A DNA stretch of 64,000 nt from Neospora caninum Liverpool (lineage: Eukaryota; Apicomplexa; Conoidasida; Eucoccidiorida; Sarcocystidae). This document shows, piece by piece, positions 54,101 to 64,000 of the stretch. The notes under the pieces were generated by a model. That model was not told where the DNA came from. It saw only the letters and a program-made list of their open reading frames with translations, and made no database searches. Both the position numbers and the translations under genes were made by a program. The stretch lies in NCBI RefSeq assembly GCF_000208865.1, contig NC_018390.1, positions 4,916,270-4,980,269 on the forward strand, read 5' to 3'. Position 1 is the first letter of the stretch. Every line of letters begins with the position of its first letter.

Positions 54101-54407
54101 GCGAGGCAATCTGGAACAGCACATTCAAGCCGTCCATCGAGGCGAGAAGCCGTTCCAGTGTAAAATTTGTGGGAGGGCTTTCAGTCAGAAGGGAAACCTG
54201 AGTCAACACACCCAGGCGGTGCATGCAGGCAACCGGCCTTTCCAATGTCCTCAGTGTTCGAGGTCTTTCAGCCGCAAAAGCCACCTCCACAGGCACATCA
54301 CATCTCTCAAGCACTACGGACCGGCGGGTTCTTCAGCGGGGATCCAGCAGTTGTCTGGAGGGATTCTCGAGAGCGAACTGGCTAAAGACGCCGATTCATC
54401 TAGCTGA
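48104..54407 (+). CDS. C2H2 zinc-finger protein, putative nucleic-acid-binding regulator
   Basis: The large last exon is open to the TAG at 54405-54407 and ends in four Krueppel-type C2H2 fingers (nt 53982-54314): CPLC, CPIC, CKIC and CPQC, each followed by paired His. The linkers resemble TGEKP (RGEKPFQ, AGNRPFQ), and finger 2 is one residue long. Upstream, phased exons 48104-48258, 48308-48531, 48616-48762 and 49326-49573 run into the large exon at 49695 or 49716. This gives about 1820-1830 residues. The alternative is a single-exon protein starting at ATG 49635 (1590 residues), because an in-frame TAA sits at 49575. The middle is Ser/Ala/Glu-rich and looks disordered, with a helical patch near nt 52,500-52,750. 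Four tandem fingers with conserved linkers usually mean sequence-specific DNA or RNA binding. The finger call is certain, but the 5' exons are inference. Confidence 0.75.
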
Positions 54408-56940
54408 CTGGAGCGCGCTCAGCTTGTGAGATGCGCCTCTGTTTTGTAGAGAGTTCTCGCTGTGGCTTCACCGGCATTTTGCTGCGTGTGAAGGAGGCAT
54501 ACTTCTCAGATGAGATACCCAGTCAGGACGTCCGTGTTTGGCAGGTACATGCACAATGTCTTGGCAACTCGATAGTGTGTTGATATCATGCCCAAAGGCA
54601 ACAGGGTTGACTGATATCAGATATACGGTTCAGTGAAGGAACGTAGACGTGAACGTCTCTGTTGCATGCGACAAGACCGTTGGTAGAGACGGCGCCAAAG
54701 CGTGGCGTATGGACGAGTTCCTGGCTACTTTGTGCAGATTCGCCGCTGTATCTGACTTTAGAATTTAAACCGAAAGAGGTGCAGCGCAAAAACCGTATTC
54801 CTGTGTTTATGCTGCAAAGTGTGGCTGCCGTGCCTCGTGTATATTCCTTGTTTTTTCGAAGCACGGCTCTTTGCGAAAACTAATTCCAACACGGTAACAG
54901 GTTTGCGTCTACCATACAACTAACCAGGACAGTGGTTCGGCTGATCCGGTTGCCCGGGTGCTGATGTATTCAAGAGTAGATTTCATAGGGCCAAAGAATT
55001 ACGCGAAAGGTCTTTACTTTATGACGAGGTATTTGGTGTTATTGAGGGGAGATATTAGGGAACTTTCGTTCTGTGGCAAAACGTGTGTCGCCGAACACCT
55101 CTCCCGCACTGGTGTCGAGAAATAGTGGCCGGCCGACGTAAAGCGACGGCTAAAGTTTGTGAGTAGACCCGTGCCTGTATTGCGGTGTCACCACACTTGC
55201 GGCTTAACAAGTCCGTGAATTTTTCTTTTCCGCGCTTGTGATTGGGCTGGATACTCTCTGACAAGGGAAACTGTGTCGCGTCTGCCGATTTGCATTCACC
55301 CAGCTCATCGTATCTTATTTCCGTTTTTCTGGTACATTTTACGGGGGTTTTGAACGTGAGGTTCCCTCGCTCTGGACTCGCAGCAGTTCCACCAAGAGAC
55401 AACTGATTCTTCGATGTATGAATATTGTCTCTGTGTATCCTTGTCGGCTTACGCAAGCTGTCCTGCAAGAAGCTCTGCCCACAAGCTACATCGGGGGTCG
55501 CCTGAGAGGCTTGTCTGACGGAATGTGCGTGCAACAAGAAGTCAAGTGTGCGAACACCACCGTTTTAAGAATGACCAAGCTAACTTCAAGCTGGTCTACC
55601 TCGTAATTTTGGGGGTTCAGGGGATCCTTCTGCGGATGTCCCCGTTAATTTTCATGCTGGCTAAGCTCAAGCGATCGACTGGAGCCTTGCGAAGTTAGTT
55701 TGCCTCAAGCTGTGGTCTCTGTAACTAGTTTTGCTTGTTCGTTCTATGTTCCCCCCACCTATTGTCCCATTTCATGTATGTGTGACCTCTAGATTCCGAA
55801 ATTTTAGCCATCTTCACTCGCTGGCTTCATCGATTGGCGATTCATAGTGATTAGTAACGGAACACAGGCGCATAGGTTGAGGTCTTCACGTCTGTGCTAC
55901 CATTCCTCTTTAGTTTTCTGCTCCTGTTTTTGGTCTGTCTTTTGGTTATACCGACTTTCCTGGAGCTATTATGTTCTTCAATTTGCATCGTGTGGGGGTC
56001 TCATGTGCATGGCGAAGGGGATGACCGTACAAAAGACGCGAAACGCTCCACGTTTCCCCTAATACGGACTACTGTATTGTTGCGTGTAGCTGGAAATCGA
56101 AGGACTTTTGCGTTGCTTCGATCAAGCAGGCAAGCCTCTTCTGGATTTCGTTAAGTTTCCGAAGCTAATTGCTACCCGCTTTTTCCGCGTGACGACTGTG
56201 CCACCGGAAGGTTCCTTACCATGTCCCAAGCTCCTCCGCATACGATTGATTAGCCAGACTCTAAAGCGAACGCCACAAGCGCTATTTACAATAGCATTGC
56301 TGTTTACCTGTAACTGCTGATATGTGGACACACTTTGTACTGGCACATGTTTCGCCCACGGAAAACGACAAAACAATTGGCGCAGGCAATTGCAGGGAAT
56401 TCATATATATATATATATATATATATATTTCAAGGGAACACTGATCTTTAACATGTTTTCCCCACGGAGAGAGCTGCACGCCTGACTGCTAGTTCCCAAC
56501 GAACCCTTTCATAGTGGCCTGACGAGTTTATGGCATTCAACTATACATTGAGGTTGTCGCACATCATCTTACATGCCATTGAGTCCACAGGGCCGGAAAA
56601 ACGGGATAGCTAGGAGTAGGTTTTTTTGTATTCAGGCCGCAACATTTGAGAAAATGTGAATTGACTGGTTCGATCCATTAAATGCCGGATTTGTCTAGCG
56701 GTGAGCAAGGCCTGGTTGACCATAAGGTCAAAAGCAAGGAGGAGGGAAGTCAACCTCGTCCCTTGCTTACACGACTCTCATGGTATGTCAGCTTCTCAGC
56801 AGATACAGGTAACCAAGAGTATGACATTACCTTAAAAACGTCAAGGGGCAAATAATGGATCGACGTGTGTTGGAATCGCTCGACTTTTACTCTTAACAGA
56901 AAAGGAAAGGGCAACCCCTGTGGGAATTGTTCGGAATTAT
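54408..56940. other. 3' flanks between the zinc-finger gene and the convergent hypothetical gene
   Basis: No supportable gene in 2.5 kb. Open frames are below 165 codons and unconvincing. One (TA)n tract lies at 56,403-56,429. Confidence 0.55.
56403..56429. repeat. (TA)n microsatellite
   Basis: A short pure TA run in the convergent intergenic spacer. Confidence 0.9.
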
Positions 56941-58173
56941 TCAGTCATCCACAAAACGGCAATCGATGTACGCTGTCATATCACTGAGAAAGAGTAGGTC
57001 CTCATCTCCCACTTTCAACCCGTCTCCCAGATTAAAGAACTCGTCATCGATTTCTCTATCTGAGAAAGGTGGACGAAAAGCTTCCTGTTTCCCATTCCTT
57101 TCTTTGTCTTCAAAGTGATTTTCTAGGCGTGCCGTTTTTTGAAGGCGATTCTTGTGCATTCCTCGTCTGAAAGAGAAACGATCGAAACGAAGGGTGGCTC
57201 TTGCAGCATCGGCAGGGGTTGATGGCATTTGTTGCACGGTTGTATCCTGAGCACGCGGCGCATGGGTATCATCCCCTGCTACCGTGTTCCGGTTTCCAAT
57301 GAAAATAAAGTGTCCATCGTCGAGTAATGTGATAGCTGGAGAAGGGTCCATTCTTGCTTTCGTATCTGGCAGTCTTCGGCATCTAACTTTCGGGAGTGTT
57401 TGTCTGTTCGTCGTCGCATTTCTTCGGCGATTGCACCAAGCAGTTTTATCCTCCTCCCACCCCGTAAAGCCACGAATCATCTCTTCTTTTTCCTCAGGAG
57501 AATACAGACAGGGCTGGAACACAACCCCAACAGCTGTATTTCTTCTTGGCCGCATTTTCTCTCCTGAGATATGTTCTAGTGGAGGGTGCGGCAACTGTTT
57601 TGACTGGGGAAAACCAACTGGTGTAGACTGCCGGACTCCGTGGAACTCCTTGGTATTGAAATCGCTCTTCTCTGCCACATTCGCTCGAGGTGGCGTTCTG
57701 GAAGAGAGAAAAGACTCTAGGTCACTAGAAAACGCAATTCTATCGGACTTGAGTTTGTGTTGCGAAGAGAGAGTGACCTGGAGTGCCGAAGAGAGTTGAG
57801 ACTCCCCTGGCCCAATCGCAGGCCTGTTTTGTAAAATAGGGGTTTCACTGTTTCCATCCCCTGTTTCACTACATGCGATCAGCGGGCTGGAGTTCTGACC
57901 ATCGCAACAAGTAGAATATGCTGACGAGGCAAGTGAAGGGAGCACAGGTATCCGTCTTTTTCGACGTGGAAGGACAGGTGAGAACTTCTGGTGTAGTGAG
58001 CAAAACATTTTCTGAGTAGGGGACGGCGACGCAATGGAGATAGGCGACGATGAATCATGAACCATCGTTACCGTTCCTTGAATACTTATCTGATCGTTCT
58101 TCTCTCCCTTGTGGCGTAACCGGCGGCGAAGGCCACAAAAGGCAGACGGAAAACAAGAAAAGAAATCCGTCAT
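56941..58173 (-). CDS. hypothetical protein, single exon
   Basis: A continuous frame of 410 residues from ATG 58173 (MTDFFSCFPSAFCGLRRRLR) to TGA at 56941-56943. I do not recognise the family. It begins with a short Cys/aromatic then basic segment that could be lipid-modified, although there is no Gly2 for myristoylation. The central region is Ser/Pro-rich. A more ordered C-terminal third includes EEKEEMIRGFTGWEEDKTAW, DDGHFIFIGNR and an acidic end (DREIDDEFFNLGDGLKVGDE). No signal peptide or membrane segment is visible. The frame is long for its AT-richer surroundings, and composition supports real coding. It converges on the zinc-finger gene. An upstream exon in the same strand cannot be excluded, since the frame stays open past the ATG. 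Confidence 0.65.
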   Translation of the reverse strand: MTDFFSCFPSAFCGLRRRLRHKGEKNDQISIQGTVTMVHDSSSPISIASPSPTQKMFCSLHQKFSPVLPRRKRRIPVLPSLASSAYSTCCDGQNSSPLIACSETGDGNSETPILQNRPAIGPGESQLSSALQVTLSSQHKLKSDRIAFSSDLESFLSSRTPPRANVAEKSDFNTKEFHGVRQSTPVGFPQSKQLPHPPLEHISGEKMRPRRNTAVGVVFQPCLYSPEEKEEMIRGFTGWEEDKTAWCNRRRNATTNRQTLPKVRCRRLPDTKARMDPSPAITLLDDGHFIFIGNRNTVAGDDTHAPRAQDTTVQQMPSTPADAARATLRFDRFSFRRGMHKNRLQKTARLENHFEDKERNGKQEAFRPPFSDREIDDEFFNLGDGLKVGDEDLLFLSDMTAYIDCRFVDD

Positions 58174-61100
58174 GGTGCACACGAGGTATCACCGCTGCAA
58201 AAGAAATATTCCCTTTCGAGACGAAAACTGGGAATCTTTGTTTTTCCTACCAAAAGAGATTAGATTTCCGGGTAGACACACAGAAGGTCAGTAACATGCA
58301 TATAACTCTGCGTGGACGAACAATACGCGGTTTCCCTATAGAACGGTCACTTGTTGCGTAACATCGTTTTCGTCGGTTCTGATCGCGAAATATGCTCCAA
58401 AGAGAGAGAGAACCACAACGGCAGAAACGCGCAAGAATGACTGAGGGCGTTTTGGCAAATGGGGGGACTCCTTTCAACAAGAGGAATGTTGGTTTCGAAA
58501 CGGTTTAGCCGTGCCATCACGACCACGAGTGGCTGGCTCAGTAGAATGAATTCCGCCTCACATTCGTTCCCAGTGGCAGGGACCTGAAAGAAACCACGAC
58601 CGGCAGGGGAGGTATCCCCCGTACGGATATAAACAGACAGCAAGACAATGTAGCAGGATGACGTTATGACATAATGACCTGCAAATATGGAAGTACAGCG
58701 ACTAATACACCATTCCCACGTTAGGGCTCTGCTGTTTCAAAGGGTTAACATTCTGTACTGGAGAAGTTTGTGAAAAAATCAAGCAGTAAAAAGTCGCCTT
58801 TCAGGCCACACCAATACGTCCCGCGAAGTCGGTTCTCTCTGAGACCGCTCGCGGCTCTGAACGAGCAAAAGAAGAAAAAATGATCTCGTGAAAATGGAAG
58901 CCGTCAGACAACGAAAGACAGTCTGAAAGCTGCAGCTCTCGGCTCCTGGCGCCTAGTTTCCTTATAATAACTAACCGTGTCAAAGGAAATACTCGGGACA
59001 AGATGGATATGGGAACAGCACTGACAAAACTGAGTGACCGGGAGAAATATTGATGCGACAAAGAATGGTCTGGTTCATATGAGAACGTGTCCAGGGAGGT
59101 TCGTTCTCCAGAGATTCAAGAAGTACAAAGAAACAGGTGCGAACCATATTCACTGGGGGGAAAAGTGATTCGAAAAAGTGTCGGCCTCTAAAAGCCGTTC
59201 ACCGTGTTCCAAAACATGCCCATTGACGGGACTAATTACTCGCATGCTGTGACTCAGCATCGGAAGAGATTGTACGTGTACTTGCGTTTGTTACAGAGAC
59301 ACCGAATGGGATCTCTTACGATCTGAGTACGCCGGTCCTGTGGTTTTCTTGTCTTCTCTTTCTAAAAAAAGAGAGGTGGGCACAGAATTCAAGAAGTATC
59401 AGTTGAACTTCTCCCAGTAATTTGCGCTACACGCCGGCGACGAGTTCCGCAGCAGAAAGAATGTAGTCTCTGAATTGCCTTGCTGATTTGTTCATGGCTT
59501 TTACGTGTGGTTTCAGTGGGGTTTAGAAACCTAGGAAATTGTGACTCCTACGGTTTCGTCGCGGCGATTGAAATGAAGGCAACCGCCCGGACTCTAAAAG
59601 TTGATCCAGATGGTGTTCAGACGTGCCGATACGCGAATGACCATTCGGTATCATCGTTGGCAGTGAGGGTAGGAAGAAGGTGAACTTGTTAATCTTTCAA
59701 ACACACCGCCCCTGAAGATCGTTTTTCGGTCGGGGCAGGCCTGTCGAAAGGCAAACAAAAGGTGGTGAACGATGATACGATACTCGTACTTGCTGTCACC
59801 GGTGTCCCTGCTGAAGTTCAGGAACTGTGAAAGCGCACAAGTCCTTTGTTTCGCTTTTGTGCCGAGGAAATATCAAACTTTTCTCAGAACAAGTAAAAGT
59901 CGATGAACTCGGTAAAGAACAGCCGACGCCTCAGACAGCAGCTACCAGTCGCCGTTGAATCTCAACCTTCTCGTGTGCAAATTCCATTGGTTGATTTACT
60001 GAATTGCTGCCAAATATGGAGACTGCAAATGTGCTATGTCTTCGGCCGATTTGGGAATGGAGGATGAATTTGTTTACCAAGAAGGTAGTGATTCATCGTC
60101 GCAGCATACCAAGGGCATTGGAAAAACGCAATTTGCTCACATCCCGATCACAACTCATCTGTCGAGTGAACCAGTTTTAGGGAAGGATGGCACTGCATCG
60201 ACCTACATTAAGTGCGAACCTTCTCCCCAGAGAAGGCTTGTACAATGCGTGCGAGTGGCAAAATTTGAGGTTGTGTTAAATCACCCAGCCGGACCTAGCC
60301 GGGCAAACGCTGGTACTGCTGATGCTGGGGTCACGAGCAAATACTCAACTGAGATTTCCATTTTTCCAGAGACCGCTGCACGGTTGCTGTACATGGAACA
60401 TACGCACTTTTCACTGCACGTGGCCTCCTTCACTAAAATATGTTAGAAGCGACGGAGGGTGATTGGTTCGGCTGAAGCGACTCCTCCGTTAAAAGGCGCT
60501 GCGGCGGTTCCTAGCGACCGATCAACAGAAGTTTCATCGTGCCTGCAAGGGGGGAAACCTTGATTGTTCTCGTTCTCAGTCCACAAGAGACCCGTGAAAC
60601 CACCTCTCTGAGTGCGTCGGCATCTACCGTTGTTCCATTCTTTACGTAGTAGCTGGATACGACCGAGAAGACTGGACGCCTACGAAGATCCAACTTGCGC
60701 CGACCAGCCGTCCTAGGCGGCTCGCAATACGGGTACCGGGTAACTTTATGGTGTTTCCAAGAGATCTCGTTTCCGACGCCAAAGAGTTTCAGCAAGACCC
60801 CGGGTCTTTGCAGAGACCGTCAGCCTAGACCGCCACTGCATTCGTGTAAGGTACGCTGCTGGCATTTGATTGGTTACAGCGCTGTAGACAGAGCATTGTT
60901 GAACTGAGAGATTCTCCCTTCTTTTCCCTTCTAGTGATTCCTTGGCTCTCTTTCTCTGTTCTGGGTTCTTTCTTCATATTTCGAGGCATCTGAATTCCCT
61001 GTGCAGCTCCGAAAGTCGAAGGTTCCCGCGACACTAACGAAGCCACCGCTGCGGCGATGGAGTTGGAACGGCCCCCTGGGCAAACGCATGTGACCCGCCT

Positions 61101-61337
61101 CCGAATGAATAAAAGCAGAGAGTGGAACCCGAAAACCAACTGCGTGAAACGTGCTGGTGAACCATTGAGCGCCTTTCGAGGGTGAGAGTTAACGCGTGGC
61201 CAACCGACCCCGGGAGGATACACTGGACGGTCCCCGCCTCGAGGGAGACACATTCCTCTAAAAAGGTGCCTCTGCACAGACACACCCATACAGGAGACAC
61301 TTCTGGGTATTAAAACTTAGACGTTTGCCTAGGTCGA
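58174..61337. other. gene-poor AT-richer region
   Basis: I see nothing supportable apart from a 136-codon open frame at 60,036-60,446 (plus strand, ATG start), which lacks a domain or signal and is left uncalled. The stretch is the 5' flank of the minus-strand hypothetical gene and of whatever lies to the right. Confidence 0.45.
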
Positions 61338-61667
61338 ATGGAAACCATCGCTTTATTTCTGCTTGTCATCTTCTTCTGCCGTGGACACCCGGAGGGCACC
61401 CCGTTGGCGTTGCAGCGCGACGTGGAGGTAGGAACGGAAAAGTTCGACCTCGAGACAAGGAGGAACATTCCCTTAACGACTATAGATTTTTCCACACATA
61501 ACTCTCTGCCGTACAAAGTAAATGTAAAACATAATGCCTTTCACGAACACGCAATGGCAACAAATGGAGTGCTTCAGTTCCTGGGTGCATTCTGGCCTCG
61601 CGGGAAGGAGAGCAATTTGCAAGAGAAATCCGTGGAAGAGGGTGGCGAGGCGTTCTTTTGTCTATAA
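61338..61667 (+). CDS. small candidate secreted protein
   Basis: An ATG-initiated frame of 109 residues opens with METIALFLLVIFFCRG, a short charged end followed by a strongly hydrophobic core, as in a signal peptide with possible cleavage near residue 16-20. The rest is hydrophilic with three His (NAFHEH) and no cysteine pair or recognised domain. It stands alone in a gene-poor stretch with no clear splice sites at its edges. Small secreted proteins are common in coccidians, but a single hydrophobic start in a short frame can arise by chance. Transcript evidence is lacking. Confidence 0.33.
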   Translation: METIALFLLVIFFCRGHPEGTPLALQRDVEVGTEKFDLETRRNIPLTTIDFSTHNSLPYKVNVKHNAFHEHAMATNGVLQFLGAFWPRGKESNLQEKSVEEGGEAFFCL

Positions 61668-62575
61668 GCCGGTGCCTCCGGTGTTTTTTAAGTGCTTGTA
61701 TGTGAGTATCGGAACGCGTTCAAGGATGGGAAAAAAACGGATGAAGAAACGGGTTTAACCAAAGGAGAGCCTATGGTAAAGTTCTCCACCCTTTTCTCTC
61801 TTCTTTTGCCAGTTTTCTTCAACACAACTCCACGTGCCATTCTAGAATAGCCCCCCCCGTCGAGTTCTGATACACTGTGTCTCTCCGTTTCTTTTTCGTG
61901 GGAGTTGTTCGTGCGCCTCTTTCCTCTGTTTCAAGTCCATTTCTTCAACGTTCCATCCCAAGAAGCAGGCAAACGCCCCCTTTGGTGTTTCATCGTGCCC
62001 ACTACACTCTCGAATCCTCATCTCTTTTCTTTGCTGAAAATTCATTCTATTTCCCGGTGCCGCGAATCGGCCAAGTTCCACCGGCGGCTCTGTGTTCTTC
62101 CCCGCCTGTTTTTTTCGTGCAGTTTGCCTCTTCGTCCTCTCCCCCGTGAACTTTTCCTCCAATAACGTGTTTCGCATTGCAAACTGTGCTGTATATACAT
62201 CTCTCCGCTCTCTTGCGTTGCGCCGTTCCCGCCAACCCCGTGCTTTTGCTTGTGCACGGTCCATTGGCACACCGTCCTTTTTCGCTTCTCCCGGAGTTGC
62301 CTCTTCGCCAGTCCACTTGCGTCCACTGTTTTCGTCTTTTCAGTGAAGGCGCGCGTCTGTATCTCTCCGTGCACCTTTATATCGCGTTCCCTCTGTCACG
62401 GTTTCCCCTCAGGACACACTTCTTGTTGTGCCACATAGCTCGGTGTCTTCTAAACTCCCCGTCTCGCCCTTTCCGTCGTCGCCCCGTCTGCCTGTTCGGC
62501 CGCACACGTCCAAACAGGAAGAGGCCGTGGTTTTTCGAGTGCAATAGAGAGACCAGCCCTGCGACTGTTCGTTGC

Positions 62576-62930
62576 ATGTCGCCGATCTGTCTCATCTTCA
62601 CTGGTAAGATCAAAGATTTCTTCCTTTCCTCTGGTCTCCCTTTCCTGAGTTCTCTCCCTTAAATCGCTCATCACAGTGACACCGAACGGACGAGATGCTC
62701 ATCGAATCGCGCCTGGAGGGCAACCGTCGCTCCATTTGAAAACATCTCCAACCGAAGGGTCAGCTTTCGGGAAGCACGAGATGCATGCCGCCGGTCTGTC
62801 TCGGCTACGTAGTTCCGTCTCCGAGTTTCCAGTGATCGTCTCCGAATGTCTTGGTCGCAAGTGGATAGACACAGAGAGAGCCCTTTTCAAAACACTCTCA
62901 CACCATTCGTCTCTCCGGAACACGCGTGAG
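62576..62930 (+). CDS. candidate 5' exons of a gene continuing rightwards
   Basis: Exon 62576-62603 (ATG, MSPICLIFTG) and exon 62677-62930 join in phase 1 across a 73-bp GTAAGA...CATCACAG intron. The sequence then stays open through GGQPSLHLKTSPTEGSAFGK and ECLGRKWIDTERALFKTL to a possible donor GTACCC at 62931. I do not recognise the protein and could not find the next in-phase exon, so the gene may be wrong or may continue beyond a long intron. The flanking DNA (62,000-64,000) is strongly C/T-rich on the plus strand, as in the 5' UTRs of plus-strand genes here. Confidence 0.25.
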
Positions 62931-64000
62931 GTACCCGTCGCTTCTTTGTTGGGGGGTGTAGCTGCCCCGTAGTTTTCACCTTCGTCTTTTCCCAGATCCT
63001 CCTTCGGTGCATGTCTACGTCTTTCAGTAAATGTCTTCCTTTTCCGCTGGCCACCCTCAGAGGGCGTAGAAGAGCCGAGACGTTGGCAGTCACTCTTGAA
63101 TCAAGCTCCACGCGTTTCGTCGCAAACATCCACTGCAGCCTCGTCCCAGCTCTTTTCTGCCTTTTACGCGCGTTTTGCGTTTGTCTTTCTCGTCTCTTCC
63201 CCGTGAGATGCATTCGACGCTCGTTTATCCCTGCACGCCAGGGGGAAAGCAGAGAGCGTGACCGTTTCAGAGAGCTCTCCGTCGGTGACCCTCTAGCGCC
63301 CTATTGCAGTGTTTGAGCGTCGTTCCTGTTCGCCTTGCCTGTCACGTTCCGTTCTGTGCGTCTTTCTGCCCATCTGCGACTTCTCTGTCACACGCTGAAT
63401 CGCCGTTCGACTGCGTTCCACTTCATAGCTGAGTTGCCGTTCTTTTCCTTTTTTTTCCACTTTCGTACGTTCGTGCTCTCTCTCCTCGAAGGTAGTCCTC
63501 CTCGAGTTTTCCCTCGGGCGCAACCGCCGTCTTCGTCAGGGATTCCTAGCACGCGTGGTATCTCTGTAGTCCGAACACGTTTTGAGACGCGAGTTTCGCT
63601 TTCCGTGGGCCCTGTGTAGTCGCGTGTGCGCCCTTCCCAGAGCCATGCGTTGCTTCTCATCTGGATTCAACAACACGAGGGTTTGTTCTCTTCGTTTTCC
63701 GTCCGTGCCGCCTTTCCTGGCCGACCCTTTCTCGAGACGCGAGACCGGCAGAACGTGCCATTCATCGCGGCCTCTCCGTTGCTCGTTCCTTCCTCGGCCA
63801 TGCGGCCTGTCCTTTCTTGGCTTCTGTAACGCATTGCTCCCTCTTGCCGCTCCTTTCCACACTCTTGGCTGATCTTTCTCCAGTAGAGCGTCGTTCGATG
63901 CTTCGCTCGAAGCTGCCTTTCGGGGGCTTCCGTGTGACCGAACAGTGCATGTGTCTCTGCTGAGAGTGTCCGATGTTGTCTCCTGTAATGCTTCGTTTCA
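62931..64000 (+). other. pyrimidine-rich 5' flank running off the window
   Basis: C/T-rich plus strand with no convincing exon. A short frame beginning ATGCGTTGCTTC at 63645 is open for about 75 codons, but nothing supports it. This is probably the 5' UTR or first intron of a plus-strand gene beyond the right edge. Confidence 0.35.

Noticed and set aside
51365..54314. Minus-strand frames of 362 and 427 codons opposite the zinc-finger exon
   Set aside because: Shadows of the coding strand. The C2H2 fingers fix the plus strand as the real one.
60036..60446. 136-codon ATG frame on the plus strand
   Set aside because: No domain, leader or splice context. It may be real, but nothing in the sequence separates it from chance.

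Overview
The window looks like nuclear DNA of a coccidian apicomplexan, most probably Toxoplasma gondii or a very close relative (Hammondia, Neospora). The evidence is GC-rich genes with many short GT-AG introns, long low-complexity Ser/Ala/Pro/Glu stretches inside proteins, (TA)n tracts flanked by TGCATG words, a calcium-dependent protein kinase, and apicoplast-targeted proteins. From memory, a CDPK next to the apicoplast pyruvate dehydrogenase E2 gene fits chromosome VIIa of T. gondii. No database was consulted, and all exon joins were made by hand from splice sites and phase.

Layout, left to right: (1) 405-2230 (+), the 3' exons of a CDPK with four canonical EF-hands, followed by a 24-bp minisatellite. 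(2) 5492-9942 (-), a divergent sigma-70 factor with an N-terminal hydrophobic leader, a candidate apicoplast RNA polymerase sigma subunit. (3) 13709-21054 (+), PDH E2 (dihydrolipoamide acetyltransferase) in 11 exons with three lipoyl domains and a plastid-type active-site motif. (4) 22815-26310 (-), a protein with an OST-HTH/LOTUS-like domain. (5) 29970-32239 (+), a CPBP (CAAX protease-type) membrane protease with a very long insertion between its catalytic motifs. (6) 35332-44463 (-), a 13-exon gene for a tryptophan-rich protein resembling the plant starch-granule proteins ESV1/LESV. (7) about 48104-54407 (+), a large C2H2 zinc-finger protein. (8) 56941-58173 (-), an unrecognised one-exon protein. 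(9) 58-64 kb, a sparse stretch with one small candidate secreted protein and a candidate gene start that runs off the end.

The eight main genes alternate strictly in strand (+ - + - + - + -), giving four tail-to-tail pairs separated by head-to-head intergenic regions. Two products are linked by organelle. The sigma factor (apicoplast transcription) and PDH E2 (acetyl-CoA for apicoplast fatty acid synthesis) start head to head and are the only two genes here with secretory leaders. The ESV1/LESV-like protein would act on cytosolic amylopectin granules, and the CDPK would decode calcium signals. No tRNA, rRNA, transposon or CRISPR array was found.
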